NCBI RefSeq assembly: GCF_022436485.1
Contig: NZ_JAKUDO010000001.1
Span: forward strand, 372,001 to 436,000
DNA length: 64,000 nucleotides
Source: Agrococcus sp. ARC_14
Lineage (GTDB): Bacteria > Actinomycetota > Actinomycetes > Actinomycetales > Microbacteriaceae
Reading direction: 5' to 3'
Shown here: positions 9,082 to 18,900 of the stretch, piece by piece
Numbering within the stretch: position 1 is the first letter of the stretch
How the letters are laid out: the number at the start of each line of letters is the position of its first letter
Notes under the pieces: generated by a model
Database searches by the model: none
Told to the model about the DNA's origin: nothing
The model's input: the letters and a program-made list of their open reading frames with translations, nothing else
Program-made: the position numbers and the translations under genes

Positions 9082-10347
9082 ATGGCACGGACGAGCAGGC
9101 TGAGCGGGCTGCGCAACCACACGATCGAGGAGCGCCGCGCGCTCGTGACCGACGCGATCGGTGCGGACGACGTGCTCGCCCCGCTGATCGACGGAGGGCT
9201 CGACGCCGAGCGTGCCGACCGGATGATCGAGCATGTGGTGGGGCAGATCGGCATCCCCGTCGGGATCGCGACGAACTTCATCGTCAACGGTCGCGAGGTG
9301 CTCGTCCCGATGGCGACGGAGGAGCCTTCGGTCGTCGCTGCCGCCAGCAACATCGCGCGGATGGCTCGCGACCGCGGCGGCTTCACGACCTCGAGCACAG
9401 CGCCGGTCATGCAGGCGCAGATCCACGTCGTCGACCTCGCCGACCCGCACGGCGCCCGCCTGCGCATCCTGGAGCATCGCGACGAGCTGATGGCGCTCGC
9501 GAACGACCAGGATCCGAAGCTCGTCGAGTTCGGCGGCGGCGTGCGCGACCTCATCGTCAGGATCATCGAGCGTGAGGGACGTCGCCACCTCGTGGCGCAC
9601 CTGCTCGTCGACGTGCGCGATGCGATGGGCGCGAACGCCGTCAACACCATGGCGGAGGCCATCTCCGGCCGCGTGGCCGAGCTGGCAGGCGGACGCCCGC
9701 TGCTGCGCATCCTCACCAACAAGGCCGACCTGCGGCTCAGCCGTGCCCGGGTCGTCATCCCGGCAGCGCTGCTCGGCGGTCCCGAGATCGTCGAGAACAT
9801 GATCCTGGCCGCCCGGCTCGCTGAGGACGACCCGTATCGCGCAGCGACGCACAACAAGGGCATCATGAACGGCATCAGCGCCGTCGTGCTCGCGACCGGC
9901 AACGACACGCGCGCGGTGGAGGCCGGGGCCCACTCGCATGCGGTCCAGGACGGCCACTACGGATCGCTGTCTCGGTTCGAGCGCAGCGAGGAGGGCGACC
10001 TGGTCGCGACGCTCGAGCTGCCGCTCGCCGTCGGCCTGGTCGGCGGCGCGACGAAGACGCACCCGGCGGCGCGGGCCGCCGTGGCCGTGACAGAGGTGCA
10101 GACCGCGCAGGAGCTCGCCGAGCTGATCTGCGCAGTGGGCCTGTCGCAGAACGTCGCTGCCGTCCGTGCGCTCGCCGCCGAGGGGATCCAGCAGGGTCAC
10201 ATGGCCCTGCACGCGCGCAACGTCGCCGTCGCGGCGGGCGCGGAGGGCACGGAGATCGACGCGCTCGCCGCGCAGCTGGTGGAGCTGCGCGCGGTGCGCG
10301 CAGACATCGCGGAGCGCGAGCTCGCCCGACTGCGGGAGCAGTCGTGA
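9082..10347 (+). CDS. mvaA: Class II (degradative-type) hydroxymethylglutaryl-CoA reductase
   Basis: The enzyme interconverts mevalonate and HMG-CoA; class II bacterial enzymes of the Pseudomonas mevalonii type oxidise mevalonate during growth on it. The 421-aa sequence keeps every catalytic residue at the P. mevalonii spacing: Glu81 in TEEPSVVAA, Lys259 in HNKGIMNG, Asp275 in TGNDTRAVEAGAH and His373 in QQGHMALHARN. DVRDAMGANAVNTMAEA is also conserved. I chose ATG 9082 (MARTSRLSGLRN) over upstream alternative codons because it aligns with the usual N-terminus. The gene overlaps the HMG-CoA lyase gene by four bases. Pairing with a lyase rather than with HMG-CoA synthase and mevalonate kinases indicates a catabolic direction. 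Confidence 0.95.
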   Translation: MARTSRLSGLRNHTIEERRALVTDAIGADDVLAPLIDGGLDAERADRMIEHVVGQIGIPVGIATNFIVNGREVLVPMATEEPSVVAAASNIARMARDRGGFTTSSTAPVMQAQIHVVDLADPHGARLRILEHRDELMALANDQDPKLVEFGGGVRDLIVRIIEREGRRHLVAHLLVDVRDAMGANAVNTMAEAISGRVAELAGGRPLLRILTNKADLRLSRARVVIPAALLGGPEIVENMILAARLAEDDPYRAATHNKGIMNGISAVVLATGNDTRAVEAGAHSHAVQDGHYGSLSRFERSEEGDLVATLELPLAVGLVGGATKTHPAARAAVAVTEVQTAQELAELICAVGLSQNVAAVRALAAEGIQQGHMALHARNVAVAAGAEGTEIDALAAQLVELRAVRADIAERELARLREQS

Positions 10348-11300
10348 CCGACGCCCTCGGCCTCGGCCTGCCGATGCGGCGCCAGCGGCATGGTCTGCCC
10401 GAGCGCGTGACGATCTGGGAGGTCGGCCCACGCGACGGGCTCCAGGCAGAGGCGGTGGCCCTGGGCGTCGACGATCGGGTCGACCTGATCCGCAGGCTCG
10501 CCGCAGCGGGCGCCGGCGTGATCGAGGCGGGCAGCTTCGTCCGCGCCGATCGGGTGCCGCAGATGGCCGGCTCCGCCGAGGTGCTCGTCGCGCTCTCCGA
10601 CCTCGATGTGCGACTGCCGGTGCTGACGCCGAACCTTCGCGGGCTGGACGACGCCGTCGCAGCCGGCGCGCGAGAGGTCGCGGTGTTCCTGAGCGCGACC
10701 GAGCGCTTCTCGGAGGCGAACCTCGGCGCGCCGAAGGCCGCGGCAGAGACGGCTGCCGAGGCCGTCGTGCGCGCCGCACTGGCGCAGGGCATCCGGGTGC
10801 GCGGCTACGTCTCGATGGTCTGGGGCGACCCGTGGGAGGGGCCGGTGGAGCTCGGCGCGAGCGTCGAGCTCTCCGAGCGGATGCTCGAATGGGGCGTCGC
10901 GGAGGTCTCGCTCGGAGACACCATCGGCGTCGCGACTCCCGGTGCCGTCAGCGACGTCGTCGGCGCCCATCGGGATCGTGGCATCGCCGTCGACCTGCTG
11001 GCGCTGCACATGCATGACACCTACGGCCAGGCGCTCGCGAACGTCTACGCGGGCCTCGAGGCGGGTGTCAGCATCTTCGACAGCGCAGTCGCCGGCACCG
11101 GGGGCTGCCCGTTCGCGAAGTCCGCGACCGGCAATCTCGCCACCGAGGATCTCCTCTGGATGCTCGACGGGCTCGACATCGAGCACGGCATGGACCTGTC
11201 GGCGATCGCCGACACCGGCAGCTGGCTGAGCGCTGCGCTCGGCCGAGCCACGACATCCCGGGTCGCCAAGGCGATCGCGGGCGGAAAGGGAGCGCGATGA
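10344..11300 (+). CDS. mvaB: Hydroxymethylglutaryl-CoA lyase
   Basis: HMG-CoA lyase cleaves HMG-CoA to acetyl-CoA and acetoacetate, the second step of mevalonate breakdown. The 318-aa TIM-barrel protein has the N-terminal EVGPRDGLQ with catalytic Arg/Asp, the metal-binding LHMHDTYGQALANV, and the active-site Cys (about residue 255) in GTGGCPFAKSATGNLATED. Its GTG start overlaps the reductase stop (GTGA), and its own stop overlaps the next ATG (ATGA), so the operon is tightly coupled. No acetoacetyl-CoA synthetase or transferase is encoded nearby, so acetoacetate use must rely on genes elsewhere. Confidence 0.95.
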   Translation: MTDALGLGLPMRRQRHGLPERVTIWEVGPRDGLQAEAVALGVDDRVDLIRRLAAAGAGVIEAGSFVRADRVPQMAGSAEVLVALSDLDVRLPVLTPNLRGLDDAVAAGAREVAVFLSATERFSEANLGAPKAAAETAAEAVVRAALAQGIRVRGYVSMVWGDPWEGPVELGASVELSERMLEWGVAEVSLGDTIGVATPGAVSDVVGAHRDRGIAVDLLALHMHDTYGQALANVYAGLEAGVSIFDSAVAGTGGCPFAKSATGNLATEDLLWMLDGLDIEHGMDLSAIADTGSWLSAALGRATTSRVAKAIAGGKGAR

Positions 11301-11722
11301 AGCGCACGTATCTGGAGGTGTGGGGCGACACGGTCGACGGTCGTCACCTGCTGTACTCCATCCTCATCGGCGTCGGCCTCGGCACGCCGGCGTACCTGCT
11401 GGCGGCCTGGCTGTTCGGCCAGGCCGAGGGCATCGACCAGACGCTGTCGAAGTCGTATGCCCTGCTCGTGGGCCTCGCCGCCTGCGTGCTCACGGGTGTC
11501 GTGAGCGCGCGCCTCTTCCCGCCGAAGCGCATCCTCGTCGAAGCCGATGACGAGCCCGGCTCGCGCGACGTGGCGATGGACTCGATCGAGCAGGAGTTCG
11601 GCCCGCTCGGCGACCCCGACGAGCTGCCCGCTGCCGTGCTGCGCGAGGTCAAGGAGCTCGGCATCTACGAGGACCTCGCCCGCCAGCATGCCAAGAACGC
11701 CGCGAAGGAGGTGACGCGCTGA
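11297..11722 (+). CDS. Small two-helix membrane protein paired with TctA-like permease
   Basis: The 141-aa protein has two predicted membrane helices (about residues 18-40 and 52-72) and a ~65-residue acidic, probably cytoplasmic tail ending AAKEVTR. It overlaps the lyase stop (ATGA) and its stop overlaps the start of the TctA-like permease (TGATG), which implies co-translation with the permease. It occupies the TctB position of a tripartite tricarboxylate transporter but has two helices rather than four and does not look like a standard TctB. I infer an accessory subunit of a mevalonate importer. Confidence 0.6.
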   Translation: MKRTYLEVWGDTVDGRHLLYSILIGVGLGTPAYLLAAWLFGQAEGIDQTLSKSYALLVGLAACVLTGVVSARLFPPKRILVEADDEPGSRDVAMDSIEQEFGPLGDPDELPAAVLREVKELGIYEDLARQHAKNAAKEVTR

Positions 11723-13104
11723 TGGAGTTCCTCGACGCAGCGCTCTGGGCGGTGGGGATGGCGCTCATCGGCGCCATCGCATTCGGCCTGCTCGGCCTTG
11801 TCTCCGGCACCGACGAGACGGCGACGATCGCACCGATCACGCTCCTCGTCATCCTGCTGGGCGTGCCGCCGGCAGGCGTGTTCGCGTTCTTCATGGCCGC
11901 GATCGCCTCGAAGCACATCACCCACGCGATTCCCACGACGCTGCTGGGGATCCCAGGCGACACGATGGCCGCGCCGCTGCTGCAGGACGCGCAGATGCTG
12001 CGCGAGCTGGGCGTGCCCCACATCGCGCTCCGCAAGGCGATCTCCGGCGGCGTCATCGCGGCGCTCATCGCCGTGCCGCTCGCGGTGCTCTTCGCGCTCG
12101 TGCTCACGCCGTTCGCCGATGCCATCAGCGCCGTCGCACCGTGGCTGTTCCTCGCCGCCGCCGCGCTCGTCGCGGTGCTCTCGAAGGGTCGCTGGGCGGC
12201 GCTGTTCGCGCTCGTGCCCTTCGTGCTGCTCGTGGTGGGCCTGCAGACGTTCGCCACCGGCGTGCTCGACAAGGGCCTCACGATCGCGTTCTTCCTCGGC
12301 ATCGCGACCGGGCCGCTCATCGCCGACCTGTTCCTCGCCTCCAGCCCCGCCGGCCGTAAGCTCATCGGGCGCGCCGAGCAGCGCACCTTCGAGCTCGCCC
12401 GCGACACCCGCACGTGGAAGGGCCGCATGCCCAACCCGCTCACGGTGCTCGACCGCAAGCAGCTCGGCTACACCGCGACCGCGGCGAGCATCTCGAGCGC
12501 CACGTTCGTGTTCTCGCCCGTCGCGATGACGGTGCTCATGGGTGAGCTCTTCGGTGCGCGCTTCAAGAACGGCTACCACCGACTGACGTCGCGCATGGCG
12601 ATCCGCAACGGCACGACCGAGTCGACCTACATCGCCGAGACGCTCATCCCGCTCATCGCGATCGGGCTGCCGCTCTCACCGATGGCGGCGAGCGTGGCGA
12701 ACCCGCTGTTCAATGCGCCGCCCGTCTACACGATCGATGCCGAGGCGGGCACGTCGAACAACCTGCACGACCTGCTCGAGCCGTGGCAGTTCCTAGTGTT
12801 CGGCCTGGTCGCCGTCGTCATCGCGGTGCTCATCAGCTATCCCTTCGCGATGACGCAGGCGCACCGAGCAGCCAAGTGGGTCATGCGCAAGGTCTCGCAC
12901 GAGGCGATCATCGGCGCCTTCGCCGCGCTGATCGTCGTGATCTGCCTCTACGAGGGCGGCATCGTCGCGCTGCTGGTGGCGCTCACGGTGGGGCTCGTCG
13001 GCGGCATGCTCAACCGCATGTTCAACATGCACACGGGTGTCCAGTTCATGGGGTTCTACGTCGCGGCGCTCACGGTGCCGGCGATCATGGCGCTCTTCGC
13101 CTGA
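11722..13104 (+). CDS. TctA-like (DUF112) multi-helix permease, putative mevalonate importer
   Basis: The 460-aa protein has about ten or more membrane helices and TctA-family features: an N-terminal [20 protein letters not shown] region, [20 protein letters not shown], repeated around residues 300-330 as [20 protein letters not shown], and a C-terminal [20 protein letters not shown]. TctA proteins are the membrane subunits of solute uptake systems for organic acids. No periplasmic binding protein (TctC) is present. The gene is the fourth cistron after HMG-CoA reductase and lyase, so the branched hydroxy-acid mevalonate is the likely substrate; this is inference. A strong terminator follows at 13116. 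Confidence 0.8.
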   Translation: MEFLDAALWAVGMALIGAIAFGLLGLVSGTDETATIAPITLLVILLGVPPAGVFAFFMAAIASKHITHAIPTTLLGIPGDTMAAPLLQDAQMLRELGVPHIALRKAISGGVIAALIAVPLAVLFALVLTPFADAISAVAPWLFLAAAALVAVLSKGRWAALFALVPFVLLVVGLQTFATGVLDKGLTIAFFLGIATGPLIADLFLASSPAGRKLIGRAEQRTFELARDTRTWKGRMPNPLTVLDRKQLGYTATAASISSATFVFSPVAMTVLMGELFGARFKNGYHRLTSRMAIRNGTTESTYIAETLIPLIAIGLPLSPMAASVANPLFNAPPVYTIDAEAGTSNNLHDLLEPWQFLVFGLVAVVIAVLISYPFAMTQAHRAAKWVMRKVSHEAIIGAFAALIVVICLYEGGIVALLVALTVGLVGGMLNRMFNMHTGVQFMGFYVAALTVPAIMALFA

Positions 13105-13115
13105 TCACGACCCGC

Positions 13116-13151
13116 AGGGGCCGGCCCGCAGCGCGCTGCAGACCGGCCCCT
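13116..13151 (+). terminator. Hairpin terminator after the mevalonate operon
   Basis: AGGGGCCGG (13116-13124) pairs with CCGGCCCCT (13143-13151), and the loop itself contains the small palindrome GCAGCGCGCTGC. The stem follows the permease stop by 11 bases and precedes hemB. Confidence 0.7.
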
Positions 13152-13179
13152 TGGCCGTCCCTCCTCCCGAGTCGGCGAG

Positions 13180-13185
13180 TACCCT
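13180..13185 (+). promoter_or_regulatory. -10 element TACCCT for leaderless-type hemB start
   Basis: TACCCT ends five bases before GTG 13191 and eight before ATG 13194. There is no Shine-Dalgarno, so a leaderless transcript is likely. Confidence 0.45.
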
Positions 13186-13193
13186 GAACGGTG

Positions 13194-14218
<1,025 letters not shown>

Positions 14219-14222
<4 letters not shown>

Positions 14223-15523
14223 GCACCAACGCAGAGCTCTTCGAGCGGGCCAAGCTCGCCATCCCCGGCGGCGTCTCGAGCCCGGTGCGCGCCTTCGGCT
14301 CGGTGGGCGGCACGCCGAGCTTCCTGATCCGCGCCAAGGGTGCATATGTGACGGATGCCGAGGGTCGCGAGCTCGTGGATCTGGTCGCGAGCTGGGGCCC
14401 GGCCATCCTCGGCCACGCCCACCCGGAGGTGGTGGAGGCGGTGCAGGACGCCGCCGGCCGCGGCCTGTCGTTCGGCGCGTCGACGCCGGGGGAGGCGCTG
14501 CTCGCCGAGGAGGTGGAGCGCCGCGTCGGCCCGGTCGAGCGCCTGCGGCTCGTCTCCACCGGCACCGAGGCCACGATGACGGCGATCCGGCTCGCGCGCG
14601 GCGCCACCGGGCGCGACCTGCTCGTGAAGTTCGACGGGCACTATCACGGGCACTCCGACGGCCTGCTCGTCGCTGCGGGCTCGGGCCTGGCCACGCTCGC
14701 GCTGCCCGGCTCCGCCGGCATCCCAGCGGCCGTCGCCGCGACGACCCTCGTCGTGCCCTACAACGACCGCGACGCCGTCGAGGCGGTCTTCGCCGAGCAC
14801 GGCGACGAGATCGCCGCCATCATCGTCGAGGCCGCCGCCGCCAACATGGGCGTCGTCGAGCCCGACGGCGACTTCAACGGCTTCCTCGCCCGCACGGCGC
14901 ACGCCCACGGCGCGCTGCTCATCAGCGACGAGGTGCTCACCGGCTTCCGCGTGCACCGCAGCGGCATGTGGGGGCTCGAGGAGTGGACGGGCGCCGAGGC
15001 TCCCGACCTCATGACCTTCGGCAAGGTGATCGGCGGCGGCATGCCGCTCGCCGCGCTCGGCGGCCGCGCCGACCTCATGGAGCAGCTCGCGCCCACCGGC
15101 CCCGTCTACCAGGCTGGCACGCTGTCGGGGAATCCGGTCGCCGTGGCCGCGGGCCTCGCCACGCTGCGCCTCACCACCGACGGCGTCTACCGCCGGCTCG
15201 ATGCCGCGGCCGACGTCATCACGGATGCGCTGACGGATGCGCTCAGCGCCGAGGGCGTCGCACACGCGATCACCCGGGTCGGCAGCCTCTTCTCGGTGGC
15301 GTTCCGCGATGGGGCACCGCAGGATTTCGACGAGGTGCGCGCGCAGGAGGCCTTCCGCTATCCGCCCTTCTTCCACGCCATGCTCGATGCGGGCGTGAGC
15401 CTGCCGCCGAGCGTGTTCGAGGCGTGGTTCGTCACGGCGGCGCACGGCGACGAGCCGCTCGCGCGCATCGTCGACGCGCTGCCGGCGGCGGCGAGGGCAG
15501 CTGCTGCGGCGACCGCGCCGTAG
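14219..15523 (+). CDS. hemL: Glutamate-1-semialdehyde 2,1-aminomutase
   Basis: HemL is a PLP enzyme that makes 5-aminolevulinate from glutamate-1-semialdehyde, the substrate used by the upstream HemB. The 434-aa sequence shows the class III aminotransferase fold with [23 protein letters not shown], the PLP-lysine motif [15 protein letters not shown], and [17 protein letters not shown]. The ATG overlaps the hemB stop, so the two are translationally coupled. An Ala-rich tail ([17 protein letters not shown]) ends the protein. Length fits the family (425-440 aa). Confidence 0.95.
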
Positions 15524-15569
15524 TCGGCTCGCGCTGGCCCGCGCGCCGCGTCGATGCCAAGGTGGGGCC

Positions 15570-15860
15570 ATGGCAACTCCGAAGCTGCTCGCAGACGACG
15601 ACCGGTTCCGCATCATCGAGTGGACGATCGAGCCCGGCGACGCCATCGAGCTGCACACGCACGAGCACGACTACGCCGTCATCGGCATCGAGGCCTCCAC
15701 GATGTGGGCGGTGCTCCCTGACGGCAGCGAGCTCGAGGTGCCGATCGTGCCGGGCGAGGGCTACACGCGCCGCGCGGGCGCCACGCACCGCATGGAGAAT
15801 CGCGGCGACGTGCGGGTCGTGTTCACCGAGGTCGAGGCGAAGGCCAGCACGGCGCCGTAG
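15570..15860 (+). CDS. Small cupin-domain protein
   Basis: The 96-aa protein is a single cupin domain: motif 1 appears as PGDAIELHTHEHDYAVIGIE, with metal-ligand-type histidines HTHEHDY, and the second motif as YTRRAGATHRMENRGDVRVV with a conserved His. Such small cupins bind a metal or small ligand; no substrate can be assigned. The start at 15570 has CAAGGT-N6 upstream, a leaderless-type -10. It is a stand-alone gene between hemL and the zinc-ribbon repeat protein. Confidence 0.75.
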   Translation: MATPKLLADDDRFRIIEWTIEPGDAIELHTHEHDYAVIGIEASTMWAVLPDGSELEVPIVPGEGYTRRAGATHRMENRGDVRVVFTEVEAKASTAP

Positions 15861-15914
15861 CGGCGCGCGGGCGCTGCCCGCATCCCGCCCCTGTTCGCCG
15901 ACCCGGAAGCGGAA

Positions 15915-15920
15915 TACCGT
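15915..15920 (+). promoter_or_regulatory. -10 element TACCGT for leaderless start at 15927
   Basis: TACCGT, a six-base spacer and then ATG 15927; there is no Shine-Dalgarno. Confidence 0.5.
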
Positions 15921-15926
15921 GGCGGC

Positions 15927-16706
15927 ATGGCGAACGAGGTGGCATGCCCGACGTGCGGCACCCCCATGCGCGAGATCGTCTGGGGCTACGGCACGATCGC
16001 TGACGTCGCCGATGCCGGCGATGTGGTGATCGGCGGATGCGTGATCGACGTCGACACGCTCGGTCGCGTCGCCGCGCTGCAGTGCCCGGCGTGCGGCACG
16101 CGCGCCGACGCCCAGGGCGTGGCGCTCGAGCGGCCGGACGTGCCAGCGACCACGGAGCATCCGTTCGCCGTGTCCTTCAGCAACCCGCTGCCTTCGGAAG
16201 GGGTGGTCACGATGACGGATGAGGCACAGCCGCTCAGCGGTCAGGGCACGGACGGGGCGGATGCGTCGCCGTTCGTCGAGGAGGACTTCGGCGGCATCGC
16301 CTCGGGTGGCGATTGGCGCGATCACGTGGAGCCGTACGCCTCGCGGGAGGATCAGCTGCCGGAGCCCTCGGCCCCCTCGCGGGAGCACGTGGAGCCGTAC
16401 GCGTCGCGCGAGGATCCGGTGCCCGAGCGCTCGGCGCCCTCTCCGGAGCGTGTCGAGCCCTATGCGTCGCGCGAGGATCCGCTGCCGGGCGCGTCAGCGT
16501 CGGCGCCCGATCGCGTCGACCCCTATGCCTCGCGCGAGGATCCGCTGCCGCAGGGCGACGGCGGATGGCGCGACCGCATCGATGCCTTCGCGGCCGACCC
16601 TGCCTCACAGGGCGTGCCCGGCGAGGCCATCGACGCGCATTCGCTCGACACGAGCGAGTTCACCGACGCCGAGGAGGAGGGCTGGCCGCCACCGCGCGGC
16701 GAGTGA
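15927..16706 (+). CDS. Zinc-ribbon protein with four tandem 21-aa repeats
   Basis: The 259-aa protein begins with a rubredoxin-like zinc ribbon (CPTCG at about 7-11 and CPACG at about 54-58; the knuckles are far apart). An acidic linker follows, then four copies of a 21-residue repeat (about residues 133-216) with core VEPYASREDPLP, and a final GGWRDRIDAFAAD segment. The tail is acidic and ends GWPPPRGE. No membrane helix is present. The repeats are in exact register at DNA level (63 bp) but diverge at their distal halves, so they are old or under selection on the YASRED core. Function is unknown; a scaffold or phospho-/partner-binding linear motif array is possible. Confidence 0.8.
   Translation: MANEVACPTCGTPMREIVWGYGTIADVADAGDVVIGGCVIDVDTLGRVAALQCPACGTRADAQGVALERPDVPATTEHPFAVSFSNPLPSEGVVTMTDEAQPLSGQGTDGADASPFVEEDFGGIASGGDWRDHVEPYASREDQLPEPSAPSREHVEPYASREDPVPERSAPSPERVEPYASREDPLPGASASAPDRVDPYASREDPLPQGDGGWRDRIDAFAADPASQGVPGEAIDAHSLDTSEFTDAEEEGWPPPRGE
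16323..16574 (+). repeat. Four tandem 63-bp coding repeats
   Basis: Units start at 16323, 16386, 16449 and 16512. Each encodes [HR]V[ED]PYASRED and then a variable Pro/Ser/Ala-rich half. They lie inside the zinc-ribbon gene. Confidence 0.9.
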
Positions 16707-16714
16707 CCCGCACT

Positions 16715-16829
16715 CCGTAGGTCGAGGAGGCGGCGGGCGCAGCCCGCTGCCGTCACGAGACCGGGCGACAGCCCCTCCTGCGATCTCGTGACGCGTGCGT
16801 GCTTCGCACGCGCGCTCCTCGATCCACGG
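16715..16829. repeat. Branched palindromic intergenic element, copy A1
   Basis: The outer arms CCGTAGGTCGAGGAG (16715-16729) and CTCCTCGATCCACGG (16815-16829) pair with two mismatches. They enclose three hairpins: GCGGGC/GCCCGC (16733/16742), GTCACGAGA/TCTCGTGAC (16752/16784) and GCGTGCG/CGCACGC (16793/16805). The layout is a four-way junction. It lies between convergent genes and is closely related to the element at 26769. Bidirectional termination is one possible role. Confidence 0.8.
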
Positions 16830-16845
16830 ACTGGACTGCGCCGCC

Positions 16846-17541
16846 TCAGAACAACCGCGCCCGCCCCGAGTCGATCCCGCGCATCTCGTCGTAGTCGAGC
16901 ACGACGCAGCGGATGCCCCGATCCTCGGCGAGGGTGCGCGCCTGCGGCTTGATCTCCTGCGCCGCGAACACACCCGTCACCGGAGCGATGCGCGGGTCGC
17001 GGTTCAGCAGCTCGAGGTAGCGGGTGAGCTGCTCGACGCCGTCGATCTCGCCGCGCCGCTTGATCTCCACCGCCACCGTCGCGCCCGCCTCGTCCCGCGC
17101 CAGGATGTCGACCGGCCCGATCGGCGTCATGTACTCCCGCCGCCACAGCTCGAAGCCGTCGCCCAGCCGGTCGATCTGCTCGGCCAGCAGCACCTGCAGG
17201 TGTGCCTCGACGCCGTCCTTCACGAGGCCCGGGTCGACGCCCAGCTCGTGCGAGGTGTCCGAGAGCACCTCGTGCACCGACACGATGAGCGAGTCGCCGG
17301 TCTTCTTGTGGGTGACGGTCCAGATCTCGGTGATGCCCGCATCCGCCTGGTCCTGATCGGGCTCGGATGCGGTGAGGGTCGCTGGCGGGCTCATCCAGTT
17401 GAGCGGCTTGTAGGAGCCGCCGTCGGAGTGCACGAGGATCGAGCCGTCTGCCTTGAGCATCAGCACGCGCGGCGCGAGCGGCAGGTGCGCGGAGAGCCGC
17501 CCCGCGTAGTCGACCGAGCAGTGGGCAACGACGATCCTCAT
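16846..17541 (-). CDS. nucS: NucS mismatch-specific endonuclease
   Basis: NucS (EndoMS) cuts mismatched DNA and provides the non-canonical mismatch repair of actinobacteria that lack MutS/MutL. The 231-aa sequence begins [20 protein letters not shown] and has the nuclease core PVDILARDE...[16 protein letters not shown] (the D-ExK pattern) and the C-terminal VLDYDEMRG. Length is typical (220-235 aa). ATG 17541 overlaps the stop of the MFS gene (ATGA), so the two are co-transcribed. The product ends in GRARLF, resembling the C-terminal sliding-clamp contact of the family. Confidence 0.95.
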   Translation of the reverse strand: MRIVVAHCSVDYAGRLSAHLPLAPRVLMLKADGSILVHSDGGSYKPLNWMSPPATLTASEPDQDQADAGITEIWTVTHKKTGDSLIVSVHEVLSDTSHELGVDPGLVKDGVEAHLQVLLAEQIDRLGDGFELWRREYMTPIGPVDILARDEAGATVAVEIKRRGEIDGVEQLTRYLELLNRDPRIAPVTGVFAAQEIKPQARTLAEDRGIRCVVLDYDEMRGIDSGRARLF

Positions 17542-18716
17542 GGGGCCTCCTTGGGCGTCGCGGTGCGCTCGCGTGCGACGTGGGTGGTGAGCAGCGACAG
17601 CACCACGAAGGCGAGCACCGCCAGCAGCGCCATGCGCATGCCGACCTCCTCGCCCAGCAGTCCGAGCAGCGGCGGGCCGGCCAGGAACGCGAGGTAGCCG
17701 ATCGCCGAGACGGTGCCGACGCGCGCGGCGGCGAGGCGCGGCTCGTCGGCGGCGGCGCTCATGCCGACCGGGAAGCCGAGGCTCGCGCCGAAGCCCCACA
17801 GCAGCACGCCGGTGATGACGAGTGCCGGTGCCTCGGCGAAGATCACGAGCAGCAGGCCGACGGCGGCGGTCGCGGCGGTGAAGCGCAGCACCGGCACGCG
17901 CCCGAAGCGCTGGAGCAGCTTGACGCCCAGCAGGCGACCGCCGGTCATGGCGGTGAGGAAGAGCGCGAGCGTGAAGGCGCCGCCCTCGTTCGAGAAGCCG
18001 TGGCCGTCGACCATGGTGAGCGCCAGCCAGTCGTTGGCGCTGCCCTCGGTGAGCGTCATGCCCAGCACGAGCAGGCCGAGCATGATCGTCCGCGGATCCT
18101 TCCAGACGGCGAGTCGCTCCTGGAGGGTCACCGGCTCCTCGTCCTCCGCCTGCACATCGGCGGGGAGGGAGCGATGGACGACGAGCGCGAGCCCGGCCAC
18201 CAGGATCGCGATGCCGGTCGCCTGCCAGCCGAGGCCGATGCCGAGAAGCTCGCAGAGGCCGCCGAGGCCGGCGCCCGCGACGGTGCCGAACGAGAAGAAG
18301 GCGTGGAAGATCGGCATGATCGGCTTGCCGAGCGCGCGCTCGTTGGCGGCGCCGGTGATGTTCATGGCGACGTCGGTGATGCCGGTGCAGCTGCCGCCGA
18401 TGATGAAGCCGCCGATCAGCAGCCAGATCGCGCTGGCATCCGCGGCCCAGCCAGCCAGGGCGAGGCCGAGGCCGACCACCACCATGCCGAGCGAGACCAC
18501 CAGTCGGGTGCCGAGGGCGTGGATGATGTGGCTCGCCAGCAGCAGGCCGGTCACCGAGCCGATCGAGATGCCCAGCAGGATGAGGCCCATCTCGCCGGTC
18601 GACACATCCAGCTGGTCGCGCACGTGTGGCACGCGCGCCAGCCAGCTCGCGAAGCCGAATCCCATCGCGAAGAAGGTCGCGAAGACAGCGTTTCGCCAAG
18701 AGGTCACCGTGGGCAC
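17538..18716 (-). CDS. MFS permease
   Basis: The 392-aa protein has about twelve membrane helices in two six-helix halves joined by a charged loop near residues 195-215 ([20 protein letters not shown]). It resembles the YbjJ/FucP-like group of major facilitator proteins ([20 protein letters not shown] near the N-terminus). GTG 18716 is chosen because CAGAAT stands six bases upstream, the same leaderless spacing as other genes here, and because it gives a clean N-terminus before helix 1. It overlaps nucS by four bases. The substrate is unknown. Confidence 0.8.
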   Translation of the reverse strand: MPTVTSWRNAVFATFFAMGFGFASWLARVPHVRDQLDVSTGEMGLILLGISIGSVTGLLLASHIIHALGTRLVVSLGMVVVGLGLALAGWAADASAIWLLIGGFIIGGSCTGITDVAMNITGAANERALGKPIMPIFHAFFSFGTVAGAGLGGLCELLGIGLGWQATGIAILVAGLALVVHRSLPADVQAEDEEPVTLQERLAVWKDPRTIMLGLLVLGMTLTEGSANDWLALTMVDGHGFSNEGGAFTLALFLTAMTGGRLLGVKLLQRFGRVPVLRFTAATAAVGLLLVIFAEAPALVITGVLLWGFGASLGFPVGMSAAADEPRLAAARVGTVSAIGYLAFLAGPPLLGLLGEEVGMRMALLAVLAFVVLSLLTTHVARERTATPKEAP

Positions 18717-18790
18717 CGACCCATTCTGCCGCCTCAGCCCGCGCCGCGCTGCGCCGCGCCGCGCCACGCGGCGCGGCGGCCGCGGCGCCC

Positions 18791-18883
18791 GCACAACGCA
18801 AGCCCGCCATCCGGTTTCCGGGACCGTCCGCCGGCCAGCTGCGGCTTCCGCCTCTGAACCAGGCGGCCGGGCTTGCGTTGTGC
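18791..18883. repeat. Large inverted repeat with branched interior
   Basis: GCACAACGCAAGCCCG (18791-18806) and CGGGCTTGCGTTGTGC (18868-18883) are perfect 16-bp complements separated by 61 bases. The interior can form three small hairpins (CCGG/CCGG, GCCG/CGGC, CCGCCT/AGGCGG). It lies 17 bases after the stop of the serine hydrolase gene and may end its transcript. Confidence 0.8.
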
Positions 18884-18900
18884 GCAGGAGGTCGTCGGCG

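Noticed and set aside
16323..16574. 63-bp repeats considered as a CRISPR array or satellite
   Set aside because: They are in-frame coding repeats without spacers, lie inside an open gene, and no cas gene is nearby.
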